A DNA stretch of 6,063 nt. Origin: Flavobacteriales bacterium UBA5871 (GTDB lineage: Bacteria > Bacteroidota > Bacteroidia > Flavobacteriales_D > Crocinitomicaceae). The position numbers were made by a program, and so were the translations under genes. Of the stretch, positions 1 to 5,327 are shown piece after piece. The first letter of the stretch is position 1; each line of letters starts with the position of its first letter. Location of the stretch: assembly GCA_002432085.1 (NCBI GenBank), contig DJFN01000210.1:5942-12004 (forward strand), given 5' to 3'. Below the pieces are notes generated by a model. It did not search any database and was not told where the DNA came from. It saw only the letters and a program-made list of their open reading frames with translations.

Positions 1-187
1 TGGTAAGCCCGAGCACAAAGGCAATTAATAGCAGCGGCACCGTTCCCAGGCTCAACGGCAGCAACATCAAAAAGAGCGGATACAGCATCGGGTAAATGCC
101 CCAACCCAGCTCAAGGTTGTTGAGAATGAGCACCTGCACCAAAACAAAGAGCACAAACCGAAGTGTATGTATCAGTATTCTTCCCAT
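1..187 (-). CDS. mreD: Rod shape-determining protein MreD, N-terminal part (runs off the left edge)
   Basis: Only the first 62 codons are present. The peptide starts MGRILIHTLRFVLFVLVQVL and is very hydrophobic: probable membrane helices lie at about residues 5-22, 32-46 and from 50 to the edge. The NNLELGWGIYPMLYPLF stretch between the first two helices resembles the start of Bacteroidota MreD. MreD is a small inner-membrane protein that works with MreC, MreB, PBP2 and RodA in sidewall peptidoglycan synthesis. The start is fixed by its position. The ATG shares its A with the TAA stop of mreC (TAATG), and an AGGAGG lies 7 bases upstream inside the mreC end, so the two genes are probably translationally coupled. 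Position after mreC and the hydropathy carry the call; sequence alone would be weaker because MreD is poorly conserved. Confidence 0.88.
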   Translation of the reverse strand, partial: MGRILIHTLRFVLFVLVQVLILNNLELGWGIYPMLYPLFLMLLPLSLGTVPLLLIAFVLGLT

Positions 188-1035
188 TACATTTCCTCCT
201 CTTCCTGATCAGCAGGGATTTGTTGTTGCAGTTGCTGAAGCTCTTCCTGCATCAGATTTTTCACGACATATACATGCTGAATGCTCCGGAAATCTTCCGA
301 GAATCGCACGGTGATATCCCACAAGGGCTTCCCTTCGATGAATTTCTTGCTTTCCACCCGGCCTACGAGAATCCCTCGCGGAAAAATACCCGATCCGCCG
401 CGTGTAACGACTTTCGTCCATTTTTTTACCACCATGTCGTTGGAAATTCCGGTGATCTGACCACGGCGCGGATCGAGTCCATCCCATTTCAACAGGCCAA
501 ATGCACCACCGTCTTCCAGCATGACGTCGACGTTGATGTTTTTGGTGAGCACGGTTTTTACGACCGAATAATGTTCGCTGGTCGCATGAATGATTCCTAC
601 AACACCACGAGAGGAAAAAACGCCGTCGTTTCGTTCCACACCATCCGCCGAGCCGATATCGATTGTCATGTAGTTATCGCGCTTGTCGTAGGTGTTATTG
701 ATCACCGTTCCGGCAATGTAAATGTATTGCCGTTTGAAAGTGGTATCTTCAATCGTAATGCGACCTCTGTCGATCTGATAAAGTGATTGCTTTAAGCGCT
801 CGCGCAAACGGATGTTTTCCCATTGCAGCTGTTTGTTGGTCGAAGAAAGATTGAAATGCTTGGTAATGTCGTTGCGCGTTTTGAGCAAACCGGCATTCAC
901 GGAAGCTGCCGTTGTAAGCGCCTGCAAACGTGGGAATTCAGAATAGGAAAAATACGTATACAGCGCCACTGCCTGCAGGATTGCAAACACTAAGAAGATC
1001 CGAAACCGCAGGTAAAAAGCGATCAAATTACGCAT
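187..1035 (-). CDS. mreC: Rod shape-determining protein MreC
   Basis: A 282-residue protein, a normal length for Bacteroidota MreC. It has a short basic N-terminus, one membrane anchor at about residues 12-30, then a polar periplasmic part. Residues 63-88 (with ENIRLRERL) look like the dimerising coiled coil. The beta-domain motifs follow: GSADGVERNDGVFSSRGVVG near 128-147, typical of the MreC family, and VTRGGSGIFPRGILVGRV at 210-227. The C-terminus (263-282) is a Gln/Glu-rich tail. MreC is a periplasmic scaffold that binds and activates PBP2 and links it to MreD and MreB filaments. The ATG at 1035 is the only reasonable start: a good promoter -7 element ends 5 bases upstream and there is no longer in-frame alternative. 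mreD overlaps the stop by one base. mreB is not found directly upstream. Confidence 0.95.
   Translation of the reverse strand: MRNLIAFYLRFRIFLVFAILQAVALYTYFSYSEFPRLQALTTAASVNAGLLKTRNDITKHFNLSSTNKQLQWENIRLRERLKQSLYQIDRGRITIEDTTFKRQYIYIAGTVINNTYDKRDNYMTIDIGSADGVERNDGVFSSRGVVGIIHATSEHYSVVKTVLTKNINVDVMLEDGGAFGLLKWDGLDPRRGQITGISNDMVVKKWTKVVTRGGSGIFPRGILVGRVESKKFIEGKPLWDITVRFSEDFRSIQHVYVVKNLMQEELQQLQQQIPADQEEEEM
195..200 (-). promoter_or_regulatory. Shine-Dalgarno sequence for mreD, inside the end of mreC
   Basis: On the minus strand AGGAGG lies 7 bases before the mreD ATG, which is ideal spacing. It is encoded by the run of glutamate codons (GAG/GAA) at the MreC C-terminus. Bacteroidota seldom rely on such sites, so a perfect match here is notable and supports coupling of the two genes. 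Confidence 0.55.
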
Positions 1036-1039
1036 GGGA

Positions 1040-1067
1040 CAAAAGTAATAAAATTGCGCGCCACAAA
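1040..1067 (-). promoter_or_regulatory. Bacteroidota-type promoter of mreC
   Basis: Read on the minus strand, TACTTTTG (plus positions 1047-1040) matches the phylum's -7 consensus TAnnTTTG at every fixed base. A TTTG (1067-1064) lies 16 bases upstream, in place of the -33 element and slightly close compared with the usual spacing of about 17-23. Only four bases (TCCC) separate the -7 element from the ATG. Transcription would therefore start at or within a few bases of the start codon, giving a leaderless or nearly leaderless mRNA. This supports mreCD being transcribed independently of the genes upstream. Confidence 0.6.
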
Positions 1068-1116
1068 ATGAGCAAAGGGTTCATTACTTCACTGGGTTTG
1101 TTAAGAAAAGAGCCAC

Positions 1117-1145
1117 CCTCCTCAATCCTCCCTCAAGGGAGGAGG
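1117..1145. repeat. GC-rich palindrome with two alternative pairings in the gap before mreC
   Basis: Positions 1126-1133 (TCCTCCCT) pair perfectly with 1136-1143 (AGGGAGGA), making a very stable hairpin with a TCAA apical loop. A second pairing excludes the first: CCTCCTC at 1117-1123 is the exact complement of GAGGAGG at 1139-1145. On the plus strand TTTT follows at once (1146-1149), so it would resemble an intrinsic terminator in that direction, although no plus-strand gene ends here. On the minus strand it lies just after the stop of the outer-membrane protein gene, but a T-rich stretch comes only some 10 or more bases after the stem, which is a poor terminator. Its composition is unlike the flanks and resembles dispersed intergenic palindromic repeats; copy number cannot be judged from one window. 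Confidence 0.6.
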
Positions 1146-1147
1146 TT

Positions 1148-1897
1148 TTAGAATAACGAACAAGTGATCCCGAAAGAAACAGGATTCATCGACGTGCTGC
1201 TGGTGGAGGAAAATTGCTTCACGAGCGAATAGTCGGCGAAAAATGCCCAGTTGCGAACGCCCAATCGTGCGTGAACGCCATAGAAAAAGGGTTCATCGTC
1301 ATAACAATCGCGGTTTTTCTCGCGGTCGCCGTCCATCCAGACTTTGGTCATCGTCCGGACACGGTAGCCGACATGAAAACCAAGGTGAAGCTTCACCTGT
1401 TTCCATTGCGGAGTACGGAATCGCAATTCGATCGGAATGGCGAAGGACGAAGTGGCAAAAACGGCTTTATCCGGTTGCACAGCGTTGTCGAACGACCACA
1501 CCGTGGCCCGGCTCGCGGTGTCGCGCAGCAGCAAGCCATCGTGACGAACATGCTGGTGACGGAAGGAAAGTCCGATTCCCAATCCGACGGTATTGTTACG
1601 GGTCAGCGGAAAATCGCGCATCCCGTGAATATTAAAGCCGATAGAACCCGGATGAGCGCTGAACAACGGCAGCGAATCGTTGACCCAGTCGTTGTAGGTC
1701 AGATCGATCATGAACCGGTCGTACTTTGGCGCGCTGTTTTTCCCAGACGGACGCATTCCGGTGAAATACCACATAAATCCCGGTCGGTGACGCGAGGCCA
1801 CATCCGGTTCTTTGCCGTCGTATTGCGCCAGCGCAGGTGCGGACATCCAAACGGTGACCAGCAACAGCAGCAAGCGGATATGACGCTTACAAACCAT
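1148..1897 (-). CDS. Outer-membrane beta-barrel protein with signal peptide, function unknown
   Basis: A 249-residue protein with a clear Sec signal peptide: basic start (MVCKRHIR), a hydrophobic core of leucines and valines (about 9-17) and a signal peptidase I site PALA|QYD after residue 24. The cysteine at position 3 is not in a lipobox, so it is not a lipoprotein. The mature part shows alternating polar/hydrophobic stretches rich in Gly, Phe and Tyr, such as TVGLGIGLSFRH (103-114), VKLHLGFHVGYRV (168-180) and WAFFADYSLVK (217-227). It ends VSFGITCSLF with a terminal phenylalanine, as expected for strands recognised by the Bam complex. This fits the small outer-membrane beta-barrel (PorT/OmpW-like) proteins of Bacteroidota. 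No enzyme motif is seen and I cannot name a role. The start overlaps the end of galE by 11 bases in another frame; no later Met would keep the signal peptide. Confidence 0.82.
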   Translation of the reverse strand: MVCKRHIRLLLLLVTVWMSAPALAQYDGKEPDVASRHRPGFMWYFTGMRPSGKNSAPKYDRFMIDLTYNDWVNDSLPLFSAHPGSIGFNIHGMRDFPLTRNNTVGLGIGLSFRHQHVRHDGLLLRDTASRATVWSFDNAVQPDKAVFATSSFAIPIELRFRTPQWKQVKLHLGFHVGYRVRTMTKVWMDGDREKNRDCYDDEPFFYGVHARLGVRNWAFFADYSLVKQFSSTSSTSMNPVSFGITCSLF

Positions 1898-2915
1898 CGG
1901 CTATGCGTTTTTGCTCCCAGTTCCAGGAATCCCTGACTGCATCTGCAACGGTGCGTCTGGCTTCCCATTTCAGCTCGGAACGCGCCAGCTCGACGTCGGC
2001 GCAGATTTCCGTTACGTCTCCGGCCCTTCTCGGACCGAATTTCCAGCTCAGCGGCTTTCCGCTCACCTGTTCGAATGCCCGGATCAGCTCCAGAATCGAG
2101 GTTCCTTTCCCGGTTCCGAGATTAAAGATCGCCAGGCCGTTGTTCGTATCGAGGTATTCCAGCGCTTTAATGTGCGCATCGGCGATATCCGTTACGTGAA
2201 TAAAGTCGCGGATACACGTGCCGTCGGGCGTATCGTAATCGTCTCCGAAGACAGTTAATTGTTCGAGCCTGCCTGCCGCTGTCTGGGTGATGTAAGGCAG
2301 AATATTGTTCGGTGTTCCCTGTGGCCATTCGCCGATCAGACCGCTTTCGTGGGCGCCGACCGGATTGAAGTAACGTAACATCACGGCTTTGAATTCCGGA
2401 AAAGCAGTCACCGTATCGCGAATGATCTGCTCGCACATCCATTTGGTCCAGCCGTAAGGTGAATTCGGTGTGCCGACCGGCGTCGATTCGCTGACCGTTC
2501 TTGTGCCGACCGGCGTTCCATAAACCGTACACGACGAAGAAAAGACCAGCTGGCTGATGTTGAACTCGCGCATAACTCCCAGCAGGCAAATCAGCCCTTC
2601 GATGTTGTTGTGGTAGTATTCCAATGGCTTGTCAACCGATTCGTTCACGGCCTTGAATGCCGCAAAGTGAATTACGCCTTCAATGGTGTATTTCCTGAAA
2701 ATTTGGCGCAGAAAAGCTGCATCGGTACAATCGCCTTTTTCACAGATAATGGATTTCCCGGCAACCTGTTCGGTACGCGAAAGCATGATCGGCTGTGCGT
2801 TGGAAAAATTATCGACGATAACCGGCTCGTAGCCTTTGGCGATCAGCTCTACCACCGTGTGGGAGCCGATATAACCAGCGCCGCCGGTAACGAGTATGTT
2901 TTTTTTGCCTGACAT
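1887..2915 (-). CDS. galE: UDP-glucose 4-epimerase GalE
   Basis: A 342-residue member of the extended short-chain dehydrogenase family, of standard GalE length (about 338). It interconverts UDP-glucose and UDP-galactose in the cytoplasm using bound NAD. The Rossmann motif GGAGYIG is at 11-17, HFAAFKAVNES at 83-93, the catalytic serine region SSSCTVYG at 126-133, and the YxxxK pair is Tyr154 and Lys158. The substrate-loop signature GEWPQGTPNNILPYI (195-209) and RDFIHVTDIA (236-245) are typical of true GalE. At the position equivalent to E. coli Tyr299, which limits use of UDP-GlcNAc, this protein appears to have Ile304 followed by Cys305. It lies 44 bases after the flippase and overlaps the outer-membrane protein gene. 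An A8 run occupies codons 4-6. A -7-like TATCTTTA (2931-2924) precedes the start, but no good -33 accompanies it. Confidence 0.96.
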   Translation of the reverse strand: MSGKKNILVTGGAGYIGSHTVVELIAKGYEPVIVDNFSNAQPIMLSRTEQVAGKSIICEKGDCTDAAFLRQIFRKYTIEGVIHFAAFKAVNESVDKPLEYYHNNIEGLICLLGVMREFNISQLVFSSSCTVYGTPVGTRTVSESTPVGTPNSPYGWTKWMCEQIIRDTVTAFPEFKAVMLRYFNPVGAHESGLIGEWPQGTPNNILPYITQTAAGRLEQLTVFGDDYDTPDGTCIRDFIHVTDIADAHIKALEYLDTNNGLAIFNLGTGKGTSILELIRAFEQVSGKPLSWKFGPRRAGDVTEICADVELARSELKWEARRTVADAVRDSWNWEQKRIADGL

Positions 2916-2959
2916 TGAAACCCTAAAGATAAGAACAGAAACGAAATGCGTACACGGAA

Positions 2960-4423
2960 TCAGTTATCCAGCATTTCCAGCGAATCTTCGTTTTTCATCA
3001 CCAGCTTCATCAGCGAACGGATGTCGATGATGCGCAGGCCGAAGATCAGCAATGTCCAGAACGCTACCACCAGCGGAATCCAGACGAACAGGCTCCAGTC
3101 GAACCACAGTTTTGCACACAGCAACGCTCCCATCAGGATGCTCAGAACGAGCAGCTTTGTCCAGGTTAAGTGCGCAAGTCTTACTTTCATTGAATAGCGC
3201 ACGATGAACCATTGCAGGATTCCAACGGTGAATTGGGTGGAGAATGTTGTGATAGCTGTTCCCAAAGCGCCATAAAACGGCACGAGAATGCAGTTCAGCA
3301 CGACCGTCAGCACAAGGCCGGAAAACGCCACTTTGTTCAGCTGACGAAGGCTGCCATTAGCCGTGAGCAAGGTTCCGAATACGATCGTAAAGCACATCGG
3401 GATGAAAGCCATCGCCAGGAAAACCCACGATTGGTAGGAAACTTCCGTTGCGTCGCTGTACAATGCGTCAAACAACGGTTTGATCATTCCGAATGTCATG
3501 GCAATCATCAGGATTCCGGCGCTTACGAGGATGTTCAGCGCCGTAGTCGTAATACCTGAAACGCTGCTTTTTTCCTTCAGCAGGCGCGAAAAAACCGGCA
3601 ACAGCAAGGCACCGAAGAGTATTCCGAACATCCAGCAGGCATCGAGCAAACGGAAGCCCTGTACGTAATAACCGACCTGCAGTTCACCTTCAGGATGTAA
3701 TTGTTGCAGGAAAACGGCATCCAGACGAGCGTAAAGCATCATCAGGATCACCAGCAGGGCGAACGGAAACGATTTCTTGAAAATGGCCTGGAAAAAGACG
3801 CGGTTCCAATTCCAGCGCGGGAGTCCGACGATGGAGAAGTAGACAAAAAAAGCGAAGATCAGCGAAAGGAACGAAGAGCCGACAAAAATTCCGACGGCCC
3901 ACGGCAGCGTGATCGGCTCGACAAAATTCGTGTAGAGCATTATCGATCCGAAGACGAGGTAAATGGAACGTTCCATAATGGACAGCACGGCATCCATTCC
4001 GAAACGTAGCAAGCCACCGGTGTAGGCGCGCACGTAGTTAACCGTATTGATGTTCACCTGGTGCAGAATCAGTAAAGCCAGCACCCACCAGTATTGCAGT
4101 GGCAGGTCGATGACGAAATACAGGATCGTCGTCAACGCAATATAGGCCAGCGCCAGCACACTTCTGAGCGTAAACAGCTGATTGCTGTAATGCCGGATCA
4201 GGTGCGGATGCTGTGCAATGAGCCGTGTCATGAAGTTCGTGATGCCCATATCGAGCAGCATGCTGAAGAGGAAGGTGAAATTCAGAAAAGTGTGGAACGT
4301 ACCGTAAGTCTCAGAGCCGAGCTTGTTTTGCATCACGACGTCGACACCGAAAATCGTGGCCGGTTTCACCAATAAATTGAGAACAAGCGTAATGATGAGG
4401 CCCCTGAGAAATACTTGCTGCAT
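2960..4423 (-). CDS. Polysaccharide/oligosaccharide flippase (Wzx-like, MOP superfamily)
   Basis: A 487-residue, strongly hydrophobic protein with about 14 predicted membrane helices, roughly at 5-28, 40-65, 88-105, 108-126, 148-167, 173-198, 215-235, 255-280, 291-315, 330-352, 366-384, 388-408, 422-438 and 445-463. Length, helix count and features such as NKLGSETYGTFHTFLNF (33-49), the charged ARLDAVFLQQ (232-241) and the late LNCILVPFYGALGTAI segment (376-391) fit the polysaccharide flippases of the MOP superfamily. These move lipid-linked oligosaccharides across the inner membrane for O-antigen, capsule or exopolysaccharide assembly. The substrate cannot be read from sequence. The start lies 7 bases after the methyltransferase stop; AAGGA overlapping that stop sits 4 bases before the ATG and may be its ribosome-binding site. 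A distant possibility is another MOP-type lipid-linked substrate exporter. Confidence 0.88.
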   Translation of the reverse strand: MQQVFLRGLIITLVLNLLVKPATIFGVDVVMQNKLGSETYGTFHTFLNFTFLFSMLLDMGITNFMTRLIAQHPHLIRHYSNQLFTLRSVLALAYIALTTILYFVIDLPLQYWWVLALLILHQVNINTVNYVRAYTGGLLRFGMDAVLSIMERSIYLVFGSIMLYTNFVEPITLPWAVGIFVGSSFLSLIFAFFVYFSIVGLPRWNWNRVFFQAIFKKSFPFALLVILMMLYARLDAVFLQQLHPEGELQVGYYVQGFRLLDACWMFGILFGALLLPVFSRLLKEKSSVSGITTTALNILVSAGILMIAMTFGMIKPLFDALYSDATEVSYQSWVFLAMAFIPMCFTIVFGTLLTANGSLRQLNKVAFSGLVLTVVLNCILVPFYGALGTAITTFSTQFTVGILQWFIVRYSMKVRLAHLTWTKLLVLSILMGALLCAKLWFDWSLFVWIPLVVAFWTLLIFGLRIIDIRSLMKLVMKNEDSLEMLDN

Positions 4424-4430
4424 CCGGTCC

Positions 4431-5159
4431 TTACTCCGCTACGAAAATGAAATTCTGGGTCCGGTGATCGGCCGGTCGAAAGCGTTCCAGCCCGTTTTTC
4501 CCTGCCACGAAAATGGAATAGTTGAATCCTTCGAGCAGTTTAAAGCACTGCTGACGGTTTTCGTTGTCCCACAATTCCGCGTAAATGATCGGATGATGGG
4601 TCGTGAGAATCCGCTCGCCACCTTTCAGCGCGAAGTATTCGAAGTTCTCCACGTCGATCTTGATGCCTTGAATGACCTGACCGTTCATGACGTTATCAAG
4701 CTTATCGAGCGGCACTTCGACTTCTTTTCCTTCGTTCCATTCGGTGATGGATTCGTGTTTCACGTGACTGAGTCCCTGCATAACCGTCGAGCCGTTCATC
4801 GGCAGCACCATTTTCACTCTTCCGGAATGATCGCCGAGCGCCACTTCGTGGATTTTTGCTTTTTTCAGGCCGAACTTCGCAATGATGCGCTTCAAAATGC
4901 TCGCATTGGCCGGCATAGGCTCGAACGCGTGAATGGTCGAGTTCGGAAGATGCTGCGCCAGGTGAACCGTCATGATCCCCAGATTGGCACCGATATCCAG
5001 CACATCGCCTTTTCCGTCTTTGAGCAGGGAAAGAAAGGTGAAGAAATCATTCTCCTTTTTATCGGAACGCAGTGTACGGATTTTGTACAGCGCAAACACA
5101 TACAGATAGGTTTGTAAACCGAGTGTTTTTTGGAGAATATATTTGATTCTGTTCTTCAT
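4431..5159 (-). CDS. FkbM-family SAM-dependent methyltransferase
   Basis: A 242-residue class I methyltransferase. The S-adenosylmethionine-binding motif I is VLDIGANLGIMT (53-64), followed by the acidic strand end FEPMPAN (79-85), VALGDHSG (106-113) and the family's C-terminal KIDVENFEYFALKGGERIL (167-185). The DIGAN, FEP and K-IDVEG-E-type motifs together are diagnostic of the FkbM family. Members O-methylate sugars, polyketides or other small substrates. Placed first in a unit with a flippase and galE, and opposite a glycosyltransferase, it probably methylates a surface glycan, but this is inference from context. The ATG at 5159 gives a normal N-terminus. A -7-like CATCTTTG (5174-5167, one mismatch to TAnnTTTG) lies 7 bases upstream, without a convincing -33, so a promoter here is likely but weakly supported. 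Confidence 0.9.
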   Translation of the reverse strand: MKNRIKYILQKTLGLQTYLYVFALYKIRTLRSDKKENDFFTFLSLLKDGKGDVLDIGANLGIMTVHLAQHLPNSTIHAFEPMPANASILKRIIAKFGLKKAKIHEVALGDHSGRVKMVLPMNGSTVMQGLSHVKHESITEWNEGKEVEVPLDKLDNVMNGQVIQGIKIDVENFEYFALKGGERILTTHHPIIYAELWDNENRQQCFKLLEGFNYSIFVAGKNGLERFRPADHRTQNFIFVAE

Positions 5160-5216
5160 CCTTTTACAAAGATGCCGCGAATTTAGGAAAAGTTGGAATA
5201 AAACAGGGCTTTTAAT

Positions 5217-5250
5217 GGTCTTCTGTCGACCAGTTGCCGGTCTTCAGTCG
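5217..5250. repeat. Imperfect 12-base direct repeat in the divergent intergenic region
   Basis: GGTCTTCTGTCG (5217-5228) recurs as GGTCTTCAGTCG (5239-5250), with one mismatch and a 22-base step. It sits between the methyltransferase start and the 8-base repeat tract and shares the GTC-rich composition of that tract, so it may be a more decayed part of the same array. Nothing else is recognisable in 5175-5216. Confidence 0.5.
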
Positions 5251-5257
5251 CCCGTCA

Positions 5258-5305
5258 GTCCTGAAATCTTAAAATCCTGCCCTCTTGAAGTCTTGATGTC
5301 CTGAC
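5258..5305. repeat. Degenerate 8-base tandem repeat, six units
   Basis: Six consecutive octamers run in perfect register: GTCCTGAA, ATCTTAAA, ATCCTGCC, CTCTTGAA, GTCTTGAT, GTCCTGAC. The consensus is about RTCYTGAA. The second and third bases (TC) are invariant, the fourth is always C or T and the fifth is always T. The following octamer (ATCGAATA) keeps only the TC. The tract lies in the 168 bases between the divergent methyltransferase and glycosyltransferase genes, and its right end contains the candidate -33 element of the glycosyltransferase promoter. Confidence 0.7.
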
Positions 5306-5323
5306 ATCGAATATGTATTTTTG
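5293..5323 (+). promoter_or_regulatory. Bacteroidota-type promoter of the glycosyltransferase gene
   Basis: TATTTTTG (5316-5323) is a perfect match to the -7 consensus TAnnTTTG. A TTG (5293-5295) lies 20 bases upstream, within the normal -33 to -7 spacing. Just four bases (GCTT) separate the -7 element from the ATG at 5328, the same arrangement as at mreC. The transcript would have almost no leader. The -33 lies within the fifth unit of the 8-base repeat, and an inverted repeat (5295-5308) fills part of the spacer. Confidence 0.65.
5295..5308. promoter_or_regulatory. Short dyad in the glycosyltransferase promoter spacer, possible operator
   Basis: GATGTC and GACATC form a perfect 6-base inverted repeat around a CT centre. 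It touches the candidate -33 TTG and lies between the two promoter elements, where a bound repressor would block RNA polymerase. No known regulator site is recognised. The left arm is part of the tandem repeat, so the symmetry could be accidental. Confidence 0.3.
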
Positions 5324-5327
5324 GCTT

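Noticed and set aside
163..786. Plus-strand open frame of 207 codons opposite mreC
   Set aside because: It is antisense to a confidently identified mreC, has no recognisable motif and low-complexity mixed composition; mreC explains the DNA.
1126..1149. Plus-strand intrinsic terminator (hairpin followed by GG and TTTT)
   Set aside because: The shape fits, but no plus-strand gene ends here, so I list it as a palindromic repeat rather than a terminator.
930..1151. Plus-strand 73-codon frame covering the mreC start and the palindrome
   Set aside because: Its start lies inside mreC and its tail is simply the translated palindrome; no ribosome-binding site or conserved motif.
1214..1936. Plus-strand open frame of 240 codons opposite the outer-membrane protein and galE end
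   Set aside because: The minus-strand frame has a signal peptide and a barrel-type C-terminus, while this one has no hydrophobic core, motif or promoter.
5217..5305. CRISPR-like array
   Set aside because: The units are 8 bases and contiguous with no unique spacers; there are no cas genes in the window.
5160..5327. Small RNA, riboswitch or tRNA in the divergent intergenic region
   Set aside because: No cloverleaf or stable long stem and no recognised aptamer; the region is explained by repeats and promoters.
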